Source: Cladosporium sp. IMV 00045 (Eukaryota; Ascomycota; Dothideomycetes; Cladosporiales; Cladosporiaceae). From it: a stretch of 64,000 nt of DNA. Below are positions 9,858-22,961 of this stretch, in pieces; the first letter of the stretch is position 1; the number at the start of each line of letters is the position of its first letter. The position numbers were made by a program, and so were the translations under genes. A model generated the notes under the pieces. The model ran no database searches and was not told where the DNA came from. It saw nothing but the letters and a program-made list of their open reading frames with translations. The stretch is taken from the NCBI GenBank assembly GCA_001931905.2, contig MSJI02000835.1, forward strand, positions 1 through 64,000. The letters run 5' to 3'.

Positions 9858-12590
9858 TCAACCCTTCTCAACCATCTCCCTTATCTTCGCCATGAAACTG
9901 CCCGGATAAGTCCTGACCTCTTCGGGCGTGGGCACGCCTTTCTTCGGATCGCGACACCGATCGACGACCTTGTCGATGATCTGCCTGAGCAAGTCCTCGC
10001 TCATCATCACCGCGCCCGCCGCTTCGGGGTTGAGGAACCCATCCGTCTCGCTCAAGAGCTGCTTGGCCGTGGGACGCATTTCGGGATCTCTGTTCAGACA
10101 GCGGCGGAGAGTTCCTTTCAGGGAAGGCGGCACGATAACGCCTCCGACGCCGCGCTCCGGATACTCGATGGCCACTTTGGGGTTGGTGATTGCGAGGATG
10201 CGCGAGAATTGGCTGCTGATGTGCGCGAAGGGCGGGCGGCCGTAGGTCATCTGGTACAGGATGCAGCCCATGCTCCAGACGTCCGAGGCCTTGCCGATGC
10301 GCATGTCTTTCTTGAGAGGGCGGCCTTCGGCGTCGCGCCCGGAGCCGCTGTTGTTCGTGGGCGTGATGCTCTCGGGCGACATGTAATTGGGCGTGCCGAC
10401 GTGGGAGTCGCGGTGCACGTTGCAGGTGTTGTCGGTGTCGATGGCGTTCGCGATGCCGAAGTCGATCAGCTTCAGCCTGCCTTGCACGAGAAGGAAGTTG
10501 GCGGGTTTCAGGTCGGAGTGCACGATGTCGTGCTCGTGGACGGAGGCGACGCATTCGAGCATTTCTTGCCAGTGGTAGCGCACGAAAGTGCTGTCGAATT
10601 TGGCGTCTACGCCGTTGATGCGCAGGGTGAGGAGGCGGTTCAGGTCGGTTTCGCCCTTCTCCATCAAGACCAAAAGTTCCTGCTTCTCTTCCAGCAATTC
10701 CCAGTCGAAGAGGCGCACCACGCGCTCGACGTCCGTGAGCTTCTTGAGCAGGTCGATTTCTCCCTTGTAGCCTTTGACGGCATTCTCGTCGCAGTCGTCG
10801 AGCTTCACGCGCTTCAGGGCGAAAGTCTTGTAATTTTCCGCCATCACGCAGTACACGTCGCTGCTGCCACCTTTGCCTAGCCTGCCCATTGAAGTAAAGA
10901 TCTTGCCCTTGACGACCATGTGCGAACGCTTCTTGCGAGACTTTGTCGTGCTGGCACCAGCTGTAGCAGTCGCGGTTTCGAGAACACTCATCTTTGGTGG
11001 CGGTGGTGGAGCCGGACGGTGTGGTGTGTTACCGCTGATCGCACCCAGGGCTTTCCGGTCTTGCCCAGGTACTGGGACTGGCGTCTCCTCGACAGTTCTG
11101 GGCTTGACTTTTTCATCGTCTGACATGACGGAATCGTTCTTCCTTCCGAGATATCTGAACTCCTGGTCTTTGTTGCGCTTGAACGTCGGTGGTGGTGCAT
11201 TCTCCTGATCCTCCATGTGTACGCGTGAAGCCACTGGTCGATGTTGTTGGCGATTACTTGGAGCTCTTTGAGGCACTGCCTGCTCCAAAGTAGGCTTGGG
11301 CTGACTCTGTTCATGGCTATGCCTTCTGATTCTATTCTCCAGTGCTGATTGCGAGTCTGAGGGCTGCACACTCGGCTGTCTTGTCTGCTGGTATCTTTCA
11401 ACACTCGGCTGCCGACTACGAGAGAACTCACGGCTGGTTTGTCGAGAAAGAGGCGGTCCATCGTGGTTCATTTGGCTTCGAGAAAGCTGGCCACTAGCCC
11501 GGCGTGAGGGCGGTCGAGACTCATACGGCGCGCGATTCTCATGCGCATAATCGTGAACAGATACTGGCTCGACTGAGGGTGCTCGGACGTTGATGCTTCC
11601 ACTTCTACTGCGAGGACCCTCCGACCGGCCGAGATCCTCCTGAGATGCATATTTGCTGGCGGATCCAGATCCGCTCTGATACTCGTCTGCTGGTGAAACG
11701 TTGTCCTCGCTGTCTCTTCGCTTGAAGCCGCGTCGGACGGGTCCGCTTCGCAAGAAAGTTCCGGTGCCGATGGGTGCGCGCTTGATGCGTGTAGATCCGG
11801 GTGGAGCTGCGGTGTCTGCTGACGGGTTTCGCGATCTGGTGACTGTTGCTGGCGCGTATCTTGTCACATCAGGCTGGTGGTGTGCAGATGTGTGGCGACT
11901 GAGCGAAGAGGCGAATTGGCTGGAATCCACGTTCTCAGATGCACTCTTGTAGCCTCCCCGGGAGCCACTCCTGGAGCCTGGTCTGCTAGACGAAGGGCCG
12001 TCTTGCGCCTGGCCATCTTGTGACGCATTGCTTCCGGCCCGTGCCCTGCTCACTCTGACCCGTTGCGCAGGCGCTGGAGTAACTATTTCAGGTCCAGCTT
12101 CGGGCTGCGGCGTTGGGTCTCGCTTTATAGTGAAACGTTGCGGATAAGGCCCTCCAATGTTGATAGTTCTTCGACCAGATGCCTTTTGCGCCGAACCAAT
12201 TTGAACGACTCTAGGTGGCGTCTTTCCTCGTTCCTGGGAGTCACTGTTCGCAAACGTCGAAGGAGAGCTGTTGCGAACGATCTTGAAAGCCGGTGCGCGA
12301 CTCGGAGTGTCCAGGTCCTTGGGAGCACTGACCGAGCGCATGAATCGCTGAGCAGACTGGTGCTGTTCTTGTTTCGGCGGAGATGATGGCATCGGCCCAT
12401 CGTTGAGCAAAGCTTCGGTTACCTTTGAAAATTTGATGGCGGGAGGAGGCTCATCGTCCGAATCGCTATCGCTGACGTCGAAATGCCTCATAGCGGAAGC
12501 ATTGGTAGAGTGGGCGTTCGAATGGTTGTAAGCCGATATGGGCGAATTACGGCGCAGATGGGGTCGCGGCGCGTGCTGGACGGCCGCCAT
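9858..12590 (-). CDS. MPS1: MPS1/TTK-type dual-specificity spindle checkpoint kinase
   Basis: Kinase of the spindle assembly checkpoint and spindle-pole duplication, acting at kinetochores. The 910-aa model uses the ATG at 12590 (MAAVQHAPRPHLRR). The frame stays open further upstream, but that stretch looks like low-complexity promoter sequence. About 550 disordered residues rich in Ser, Arg, Gln and Pro precede the catalytic domain (about 560-870). Visible motifs are the Gly loop GRLGKGGSSDVY (about 570), Lys in FALKRV (about 592), catalytic loop HSDLKPANF (Asp about 692), LIDFG, and an activation segment with VGTPNYMSPE. The segments DVERVVRLFDWE and IANAIDTDNTCNVHRD are typical of MPS1. 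No intron is needed. Confidence 0.95.
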   Translation of the reverse strand: MAAVQHAPRPHLRRNSPISAYNHSNAHSTNASAMRHFDVSDSDSDDEPPPAIKFSKVTEALLNDGPMPSSPPKQEQHQSAQRFMRSVSAPKDLDTPSRAPAFKIVRNSSPSTFANSDSQERGKTPPRVVQIGSAQKASGRRTINIGGPYPQRFTIKRDPTPQPEAGPEIVTPAPAQRVRVSRARAGSNASQDGQAQDGPSSSRPGSRSGSRGGYKSASENVDSSQFASSLSRHTSAHHQPDVTRYAPATVTRSRNPSADTAAPPGSTRIKRAPIGTGTFLRSGPVRRGFKRRDSEDNVSPADEYQSGSGSASKYASQEDLGRSEGPRSRSGSINVRAPSVEPVSVHDYAHENRAPYESRPPSRRASGQLSRSQMNHDGPPLSRQTSREFSRSRQPSVERYQQTRQPSVQPSDSQSALENRIRRHSHEQSQPKPTLEQAVPQRAPSNRQQHRPVASRVHMEDQENAPPPTFKRNKDQEFRYLGRKNDSVMSDDEKVKPRTVEETPVPVPGQDRKALGAISGNTPHRPAPPPPPKMSVLETATATAGASTTKSRKKRSHMVVKGKIFTSMGRLGKGGSSDVYCVMAENYKTFALKRVKLDDCDENAVKGYKGEIDLLKKLTDVERVVRLFDWELLEEKQELLVLMEKGETDLNRLLTLRINGVDAKFDSTFVRYHWQEMLECVASVHEHDIVHSDLKPANFLLVQGRLKLIDFGIANAIDTDNTCNVHRDSHVGTPNYMSPESITPTNNSGSGRDAEGRPLKKDMRIGKASDVWSMGCILYQMTYGRPPFAHISSQFSRILAITNPKVAIEYPERGVGGVIVPPSLKGTLRRCLNRDPEMRPTAKQLLSETDGFLNPEAAGAVMMSEDLLRQIIDKVVDRCRDPKKGVPTPEEVRTYPGSFMAKIREMVEKG

Positions 12591-13324
12591 TAGGCGCTTG
12601 AGATTTCTTTTAACGCGGCTGCTATCCTTCTGTTTTGTTCTGCTTTCCTCCCAAGTGTCGCAATATCCAAAATAGCGGGAGGAGGTCCTGATCAAAGAAG
12701 GTCCAAGTGTTGTTTCTGCGGTGTTGTTGCTGTCGTCGCTGGGGTGATGTTGTCGCTGTCTTTGCTGTTGCTGTCGCGCGCTGTCGCCATATGTTAAGTA
12801 TACTCGGTGGAAGTCGTGATGCGATGTCGACACGGCCGCTACATACGCGACAGTAGCGCAGACAAGACGATTGGGTGTGATACAAAGGAGGATTTCTCGA
12901 GGTCGACAGAGTCGACTGGGTGCTGCGAAAGCGCGTTGTTGCTTAGCGCTTCGGCAAAAGCGGGAATCGTCCTGGCAACGAGCGACGACGAATTCATGAC
13001 TTGCGTAGACGGTCATGCACACTAGCACTAAATATTATTGCGATAACCTCGCACTATCGATCCTGGTTTGGCTTATGAGAGTAAAGATCCGGCATCTGCA
13101 TACTATGCTGTGGAAATCAATGCACAGATTCTGAGAGCCTTACTCCGATAATGCATACATGGGTACCCATCGTCGGCACAAGTACAACTGGTGCCCAATT
13201 GGATTGTCATGAAGATGTGTCATATGCATTTATCCCAACTAAAGAATATCTACAGTGTTCGCTGTTGAGGCCACGCAGTCTAATTCCGTCCCACCTGACC
13301 AAAGAGCAAAGCAAATACACCTGC
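12591..13324. other. intergenic region, MPS1 promoter side
   Basis: Contains the MPS1 5' flank and the MFS 3' flank. The stretch 12710-12785 is a simple TTG/CTG/TCG-rich sequence, read on the minus strand as imperfect CAA/CAG repeats. No separate gene is supported. Confidence 0.5.
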
Positions 13325-15080
13325 CTAGATGGACCACAAGTATCTCGGGTTGTGCTCTCCCATCTCGTTGGCCTCTTCCTCAGTCTTGCCCTCAATGCGG
13401 TGATCATAGTCACCTCTGATCCTCTTCTTGTTGTCGATCTTGAAGTAAAAGTGCATACCAGTCAGGATGCCAAATGAGGCGCCGAGCATGGCAATGGTGC
13501 CTGAGTGATGTCAGCGGGTGTGTAAAATCGTCTCACATGTACCTGCTAGACTTACCAGCATAACCAGGTGTGTAGAGAGGTGAGTCGGCGGCAGAGAACA
13601 GGAAAGGTGCCGCAACGCCAGATGCATTGCCGATGGTCAGCTGCAGACCGGAAGCGATCGCGCGCTTGCCGTAGCGTGGGTTGTTGACGGGTCCCCATGA
13701 GAAGGGTGTTCCAGCGGCAGTGTAGAGACCTGCTGCTACAATGAAACAGCCCGCGAAGCTAGCGCCAGGGTTGATGTTGGCGATGAGGAGGACGTAGCCG
13801 AGAATGCAGACCAGAATCGATACTGATGCGAAGGGTCCTCTTTGTTGGATGCGGTCGCTGTACCAGGAGCATGCAATGTACGTCAGGCCACCGAGGACGT
13901 AGATTGGAACAGTCAAGGCTTGCCTTTTGGGGGGGTCAGCTTCGTCCGTTCGCTTGATGTGGGGTATTCCGAACGGATGCACTTACACTTGGATTCTGGT
14001 CCATCCGTTGCCGGTCTGGTTGATGATGGTGGGGAGGAAGACACTGAAACTGTACAGCATGCTGTTCAAGCAATACTGAGCAGCCGAGATAGCCCACGTT
14101 TTCCAATCCTTCAGAGCGTCCATGGCATCTTTCTTGTTCATGAGCTGGCCCTTCGCAGTCTGGCCAGCTTCGTTGAGTCTAACGATCATCAGGCTCTCAC
14201 GTTCCTCTGGCGACAGGAACTTTGCAGTCTCTGGGCTGTTAGGCAGGACAAATGGCGCAACAACACCAGTAATGATTGTCGGAATGCCGTTGATGAGGAA
14301 GATCCATCGCCAGCCATTCCAACCGGCGACACCGTTGAGATCACCGATAGCGTATGCAACGAGCCCTCCGAGGGCACCTGCCCAAGCAGCAGTGGAGAAG
14401 AGGTAGGCGACTCTCAGAGCGATTGAACGCTTGTTGTAGAACATCGAAAGGTATACCAGAAAGCCTGGGAAGAGACCAGCTTCGAAGAGTCCGAGCAGGA
14501 GGCGGCATGCAATAAACGACTCTTTGGTGTTGCAGAACGCAGAGAAAGTGGCGACCAGGCCCCAGGCAATGGTGATACCACCCAACCATCGGGCCGGTTG
14601 CATACGTTTCAGGATTGCGTTCGATGGCGTTTCGAAAAGCTAGGAAAGTCAGTCAAGAGGACCGTAGCTTGCCGGGAGTCGACGTACACAGTAGGTGATG
14701 AACAAAACAGACACCGCAAGAAGATAGTCATCGCCGCTCATGTTCAAGTCTTCTTCCATATAGTAGAGGCGAGCGTTTCCGATTGATACTCGATCCATGA
14801 ATGACATGAGGTACATCCAGACCTTGAACCCCGGGTCAGTAAGGGTTGTCCAAACCTACAGCCGTGATTTCTCGGTAGATGCTCAACTCACCATCATGGG
14901 CACGATTCTACGATCCAGCTTTCGGATCAACCTCTGCTCTTCTTCCTCGCTCACAACCCTCATGGTCGTTGCTTCTACATTCTCAACCTTCTCGTCCCCA
15001 AACTTCTCATTGGACGATGTGGTGCCAGTCTCGTCGGCGACAGGAGCAGGCTGCTCGGCATCTTTACGAAAGAAGCCCAT
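13325..15080 (-). CDS. MFS transporter, anion:cation symporter (allantoate permease/DAL5-like) family
   Basis: Plasma-membrane transporter of the ACS family, whose members import carboxylates, vitamins, allantoate or nicotinate; the substrate cannot be read here. Model: complement(join(13325..13500,13556..13923,13987..14639,14688..14822,14892..15080)), 506 aa. All joins are in phase and restore family sequence: RRIVPMM/VWMYLMSFMDRVSIGNARL, FITYC/LFETPSNAILKR, IQ/VQALTVPIYVLGG and GYA/GTIAMLGASFG. About 12 membrane helices are expected, with the domain-linker motif PEERE after helix 6. The cytosolic tails are charged, and the C-terminus ends RYLWSI before TAG. Four short introns of 48-69 bp. 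A second ACS transporter lies at 60.3 kb. Confidence 0.92.
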
Positions 15081-17159
15081 AGTGGATGGTTGGTGGCGAG
15101 TATCTAATCAGAGAGGGTAGAGGGAGAGCGTGGGGATCCTTCCATGATAATCCAGGGAGGCGACTTGATCTTTGTACTGATCGCCTTTCCAAGACTCCAA
15201 GACCACGCGAGACTAGTGATGGTCCACTTCCCCTACCCCATGGAGGGAAACCTGGAGGCAAGCGCAAAGATCTCAACGGGCCCATACTGGGGCAGCGCCG
15301 GTGCACGACTGGGGTTCCAACACGCCGGCGGGTTCGTCAATAGTCCGAGCAACGCAGGTGTAGCAAGCACTCCAACCCAAGCCTCGGACGAACGCAATCT
15401 TGGTATCTCGGTGGACGCCATGTTGGGACCAATGAGCCAGGCACGACACGTGCGTTGCGGCTCGCAAGTCGGGCGCGGCTCTCTTAGGCTGATGGGTGCT
15501 GGAGGCGATAGCGCCTTGGTGAGGTGAAGCGAACCGCTGCGAGACCGTCGAGTACTCACGCGGCGTTCACGCGGCATTCCTGGGCATTAAGAAATCTCCA
15601 TCCACTCCCTCCTCGTCCGGGGCCCCGCTGGCGCTTTGATCAGTAAGCGCATCAGTGTCTGCAGCGGTGTCCGCTCTGTCTGGGGATTCGTGCCATGGGG
15701 GTGGATCCATCCCAAGCGTTCTAGTCGCGGCCAACGAGACGTGCGCGATTAGCCAGCCATTCGTGCGGTCGACCAATCTGGCTCGACCGGGAAATGCAAT
15801 GGTGCGGCTCTTAGCTGAGAGCGCACTGCTGTGGGCAATTCCACGATGATGATAATGCGAGGTCTCGGTTTGGCCGTTATCAACGGTGCGAAATAGCTGG
15901 CGGCAGGGCTGAGATGAATCAAGTTTCGGATGTTCGAAAAGAGAAGTTAAAAACGCGAGTATATCTCCTTATCGCTCCTCATATCGCGCTATTGTCTGCT
16001 GATACAGCTGGGGCATGTCGAGTCGTTGAGGCCACTTGGCCGACTAAAGGAAGCTCCCTCGCCCCCAACTGGGCTAATCTCGTCGAGCTCTCCTCTTTCC
16101 CTGGCACACATCATCATTCAGCGCTTTTTCCGACCAAGACATATAACGCCCAGAGCTTGGAGCGAGATTGTGGTGCTTCGGACGACTGGAGGTGGGAGTC
16201 ATTCGAGGGGTCGCTTGGGCAGGTTTCGTACGCCAGCCGGACGCCACGTTTTGCCACGCGAGAACCTTCAGTACGCCCAAGCGCCTCAAAATGCTGATCA
16301 GTGTAGAGCCTTACGCCTTGAGCCCGCGACCGTTCTCTCCACTTCAGGAACATGATTCACTTTCTGTCTTCACTGCGATTTAGTCTTGTGATGCCTGGAT
16401 GTTGCAATTGTCTTGCAGCGACTGTTGCGATGTTTGACTAAGGTCTGATCGAAGATTGCAAGCATTTACGATGATCTGAAGATCGATACGACTTCCCTGT
16501 CCACACATGCTTCGAGACATGCATTCATCAAGGGAAAACGCAGGTCATAGAAACATCTACCCGGTCACCATTACTAACTTAGAGCCAAGTGCCCGGCTCG
16601 CCGGATCATGTGTGAAGCATTCGAAATTCCGTGAAGAAAATAGAGACCTTTCCCATCATCCTCGCAGAGTGCAGACGATATGACGGTTCGGTCTAGAATT
16701 TGCATACATGTAACGTTACAATATCGGTGAAAGATTATCTATGGTTTATAGCGTACATTAAGGTCCTCCAGATTGGCTTCAAGCAGTCCTGGTAAGGTGC
16801 AAATTACCCTTATCTGGCATATCGAACGAGAACGTCTTGATGGTTTGTCTACTTGCATCTCGGTGGTTACAGAGGCGGTGCAATGAATAATTTGAACGCC
16901 TCGATATTTTGACCAAATGATGATCCTGGAATCATGTCAGCGTTTACAAACAACGAGCGGGCATCTTATTTGGCTGTCGAGCTGCGATACACGATGCAGG
17001 ATTCATTGAGGGGCGAAGAAGATCAAATTAGGGTTAGGGTTGGGGTAAAAGTCCGCCTGGGGTTATGATCAAGAACATGTATCCGAAGATAAATTATTGC
17101 TTTACACACGTCAGCTATCGAACGGATCGATTTCCATTTCAAAGAACAACCTTCGATGT
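15081..17159. other. 2.1-kb gene-free region
   Basis: Upstream of the MFS gene and downstream of the P5CR gene. Open frames of up to 127 codons occur on both strands, but none shows homology, codon continuity or splice structure that I would defend. From about 16380 rightward the sequence is more AT-rich. It contains the telomere-like tract at 17028-17045. Confidence 0.5.
17028..17045 (+). repeat. interstitial telomere-like tract
   Basis: Two TTAGGG units followed by one TTGGGG unit. TTAGGG is the usual telomere repeat of filamentous ascomycetes. Eighteen bases could arise by chance or by repair, so the tract is noted as sequence only. Confidence 0.6.
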
Positions 17160-18095
17160 CTATGCCATGCTACGTGTATAGTCGATTGCTTCCCCAACAG
17201 TGTCTGCCACCGCGTATCGCAAATTCGCCCGGTCAAGCTTAACCATAGAATTAATAGTGATACCTGAAGGCACCGACATGGCCGCCTTGAGCTGTTCAGG
17301 AGTCATCTCGCCACCCAGCAGTCCAGCGGCACTGCGCAGACTGTTCGCTGCAAGGCTGAGAGCTGCCGCTCGTGGAAGACCCTTGGCCACACTTGCGTCC
17401 ACTGCAGCGTCTACTGCAGAGATGGCGATGGCATGGCACACAGCTCCCGTGGCTGTCGCTTCGTTCATGAGAGCCTCCGGCAGATGTTGAACCGTGCCGA
17501 TGCGGCGGAATATTGTCGTGCAGAGCTTCTGTTGTCCTGCATCGATCGCATCCGACTCAGCCAGGAGGGATACGGAATCGTTGACTTGAGCAGCAATCGT
17601 CGGAATGACACGAGTGACATTTGGCAAGTAGTCTTGCTCTCTCCCTCTCTGGGTGGCGAATGCCGCAGCCACTTGCGTGCACGATACGCCTGCGAGCAAG
17701 CTGACAATCAACTTGCCTCGCAGAGCTTCAGCGAGTCCAGGCGTTTTCGAGAAAGGCTCAAGCTCGCCCGGCGGAACACCCAGCATGACTATGTCTGCTT
17801 TCTGCGCGGACTCCGTGAAGCATCCGGTCTGGCATGACTCTTTGCTGGCGTTCTGGTCGAGTGCTTGACGAAGTCGATCAAGCGAGGCGTCTGAGCGGAC
17901 ACATGCGGTGTATGATATTTCCATTCCGTCTGAATGAGCATTTTGGGTGTTGAGAAGTCCTTTGAGAATGGATGTTCCCATGAACCCTGCGACGTATTGT
18001 CAGTATTGCGCGATGTAGTGAAAGGCACTGATGAACACAGGGTACTCACCACTTCCGAGCACTGCGAGGTGCATGCTTCGCTTCTGTTGATCCAT
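17160..18095 (-). CDS. pyrroline-5-carboxylate reductase family protein
   Basis: NAD(P)H-dependent reductase of the ProC family, converting 1-pyrroline-5-carboxylate to proline; relatives also reduce piperideine carboxylate to pipecolate. Model: complement(join(17160..17986,18050..18095)), 290 aa. The short first exon plus an intron with GTGAGT donor completes the dinucleotide-binding motif LAVLGSGFMGTSILKG at the N-terminus. Further signatures are MLGVPPGE, LIVSLLAGVS and the C-terminal dimer/active-site region with NEATATGAVCHAIA and SVPSGITINSM. The last of these departs from the usual family signature in which Gly, Ser-Pro-Gly-Gly-Thr and Thr residues recur, so the substrate may differ. 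It lies in tandem with the aspartate aminotransferase gene. Confidence 0.85.
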
Positions 18096-18564
18096 GGTTT
18101 ACTTGTCTTGGATAAGTTATTTTTGGAATAATTGCAGCTCGTCTCACAATGAATTGAATATGTCGCATCTCGTAAACAAGTAGGTGGTTTCTTGTAAGGC
18201 AATACATCTCATCGGGAAGCCATCCGATGGGACAGCTCCACTGCGGCAAGTCTGGACGTCATCACCGGGACCCATCCGATGGCGTTGATATCTCCTGCAA
18301 CTGCGTCTCATCATGCACATTACACGTTGCAATTCGAGCAGATCCAACCGAACTGGAGATTTAATGCAGCTGTGTGCGATAGCGCCGATACGATGTACGA
18401 CCGAGTCTTGAGAAGTCCCCGGAGCAGACAGCACAAAATGATGTCCACGAGCGAGGCGAGACTGTGGATTTGGAATGCGAAAGTCGTCTCTCATTATGAA
18501 GAAGCGATATCTGTCGCCTTATCTCTGATGATATCTATACTTGCCGTCTCTCCTAGCGAGCATC
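18096..18564. other. intergenic region between two amino-acid metabolism genes
   Basis: 469 bp with the P5CR promoter (reading left) and the aminotransferase 3' flank. No supported feature. Confidence 0.5.
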
Positions 18565-20345
<1,781 letters not shown>

Positions 20346-22232
20346 TCAATGCTGATGTCCATCGCCCTCTTCTTCTATATCAAGCCAATCCGGAAACCCA
20401 TCATCGAAGAGATCGTTCAACAGTGCCTCGCCATCTACCTTGCCCTTGGCATCTCCTCGCATAGCAGCTTGCCAGTGCTTCCACTCCTCATCGTTGAGCA
20501 GACATTTGTCCAACACGGCTTCCAAAGCAGGTACATCAAGCGCTTCACCGATGAAAACGAGCTCTTGCCTTCGGTCACCCCACTCGCCGCCTTTCTCGAT
20601 ATCGTGCAACACCATCCCATCGATTTCCGGATTACCGGTCTCGTACTCTTCCTTCTCGCAGATGCAGAACCACTTTCTCCCGCCAGCCAGCGTCAGCATG
20701 GCGCCGGCTTGAGACCATTCGCCTGCGCGGTTCGGTCGGGTTGCGAGCCAGAACTCGCCTTTAGAGCGGAAGAGCCGAGAGACTAAGGGGTTCGCTTTCT
20801 TGTTTGCCAGGACCACAGAGGGATCGGGGATATCGAGCGCATCTTCGTCCTCGTCCTCGTCACTTTCCTCTTCCTTGTCTGCTGAGCGACCACGGCTCGA
20901 TGGCGGACTTGATGCACTGGAAGCTGAGTCTCGCACACTTTCATCACGAACCGAAGATGAATGGCCATCTTCCTCCGAGTCGGAGTTTGCCGCGATCTCG
21001 TCGTCACCTGCGTCTTCCATTTTGGCATCCTGCTCCGCATCTTCATCATCATCTTCGTCATCGTCCTCCTCTTCTTCCTCGACTTCGGGATGTTGAAGGA
21101 TGAACTTGTCATGAATGAACTCGAACAACCGGCGTGGGTGAAAAGGGCGGCGACGCACGTAAACGAAGTTTTTGACGTTGTATCTGCAAACTTGTCAGCA
21201 GGTGTGCGGACTAATGTGTGGACGAGCATACTCTTCAGTTTCAGGCTTGGGGGTGACCTTCTTGCGTCCGTTGATTTCGCGGACAGTCATATCGTGCAAG
21301 TCTTGCAGCCAACCGTAGCCGGTCTGTGCCAACTCGATGTTGAACATGCCAGTGTTGACAATCTCAGCCACTGGCACCTTGCCATAGTTGCATTCAATCA
21401 CCTTGGCTCGGTGATTGAGCTTCTTGATCAGGGATCGAATCGACTGCCGGCTAGGCTTGTCAACAGCATCCATCTTGTTCAACACAATAACATCTGCAAA
21501 CTCGATCTGATCGACCATAAGATCGGACACAGTGCGTTCGTCTTCAGGTGTCACGTCGTCTCGACGTGCCGAGAGAAGATCCACGGTCTCAAAGTCGTGG
21601 AACATGGTAAAAGCGTCGATAACAGTGCATGTGGTGTCCAGGCGAGCGAACTTCTCGACGCCACCAGCATCTTTAAGACGTTTCAGCATAGCAATGGTGC
21701 TCTCGTCCAGACCCTCCGGGCCTTCACCGACGGCACTGATCTGCTCTGCGAGGCGGACATCGAAGGACTCGGCAACTTGTTCCGGCTCACTGATGCCACT
21801 GCTCTCAATGATCACGTAGTCGAACTCGGCTAGCTCTGAAAGCCGCATGAGCTCCTCGAGAAGGTCTCCTCGGAGCGTACAGCAAATGCAACCATTTTGC
21901 AATGCAACAACTTTGCTTTCGGTCTTAGTAAGTCGATGGCTGCTGCGAATGAGAGAAGCATCAACGTTGACCCTTCAAAATCTCGTCAGCATTTGGATCA
22001 AACAGATCGGATGTTTCGCCTGACATACGCGCCAATGTCGTTCACGATAACGGCAATTCGAAGGCCATGCTCGCTACGGAGAATATGCTGCAGCAGTGTT
22101 GTCTTTCCAGCACCCTGGTTTCGATTAGCTTCGACAATTCTCGCATTATGATCAAGCTACTTGTGCCTCACATACCAGAAAGCCTGAGAGGAGAGTCACT
22201 GGGAGGGTCTTTGGGGTTCTGGTACGTTTCAT
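20346..22232 (-). CDS. COG0523 (CobW/ZNG1-like) GTPase metallochaperone
   Basis: G3E-family GTPase related to CobW, UreG and the zinc chaperone ZNG1, expected to deliver zinc to client metalloproteins. Model: complement(join(20346..21183,21232..21972,22029..22114,22176..22232)), 573 aa. Walker A GAGKTTLL sits at residues 20-27, directly after the first intron. The invariant metal motif CICC is at 76-79, preceded by [18 protein letters not shown] and the guanine-specificity motif NKMD are present. The C-terminal domain holds [10 protein letters not shown], but an acidic Ser/Asp/Glu-rich insert of about 80 residues (about 328-410) interrupts it before [18 protein letters not shown]. The insert is unusually long for the family core. 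The C-terminus ends in a His-containing tail. Confidence 0.92.
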
Positions 22233-22961
22233 CTTGACTTGACAATCGAGAGGAACGATGAGATAAATTGACCACCAAGAAAGCGTGTGGTCAGCATGGT
22301 CAGCATGTATTAATCAACTCTGTCTTAGTGGTCCAGGACCTTGATGGCCATGAGGTTATGCAATCCTTCACCTTGATGTTCGCCTAGTTGGCCATCATGG
22401 TGCTGTAATGATCCTAAAACCATAATGATTGTGACGGTGATGATGAGTAAAGGTCATTGCTGATTCGACGGTGAGATAGCAGGGGACCTCTACAGTCTGG
22501 AGGTCTTGTATGATGAGAGTGTAGCTGCGATCGTACTCATCCAAATGTTCAAGGTTTGAGTACGGGCTTCCATCAAGGTGATCGATGAGGTCTCTCTGCC
22601 AGGGCCGATAAGGCTTTCACCCCGATAGAGGATCTAAAACATCAAATTGTTATTATCGATGGCTTCTTTTGCCCGGCGGAATCTCTAAATACATTACATG
22701 AAGCTGTCTTCAAGTATCTATTTTATGCAAGACTGTGAACGGCACAAAAAGGAAAGTTCGGCAGGCTCCGAAAAAAAAATCCCGTCGGAATTATGTGAGT
22801 CCGTTGATCGCGCCCTGTGAATGAGTAGGGCCACAGCCCTAAATAGGCATCAAAATCGACTTCGCCGAAGCCGTATATGCAAGAAAAGCTAAAATCAAAC
22901 ATCAAATCGAACAGTCAGGCACAAGCAAGGTACGGATACAGAGGAGTGCGATATCTTATCC
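22233..22961. other. divergent promoter region
   Basis: 729 bp between the COG0523 gene (-) and the FAD oxidase gene (+). It contains an A-tract near 22771 and a short palindromic CTTCG-CC-GAAG type element near 22859. No gene is supported. Confidence 0.5.

Noticed and set aside
10209..10880. 223-codon plus-strand frame antisense to the MPS1 kinase domain
   Set aside because: Shadow of the conserved kinase codons; the translation is biased by the opposite strand.
20961..21833. 290-codon plus-strand frame antisense to the COG0523 gene
   Set aside because: Fully covered by conserved exons and an intron of the real gene.
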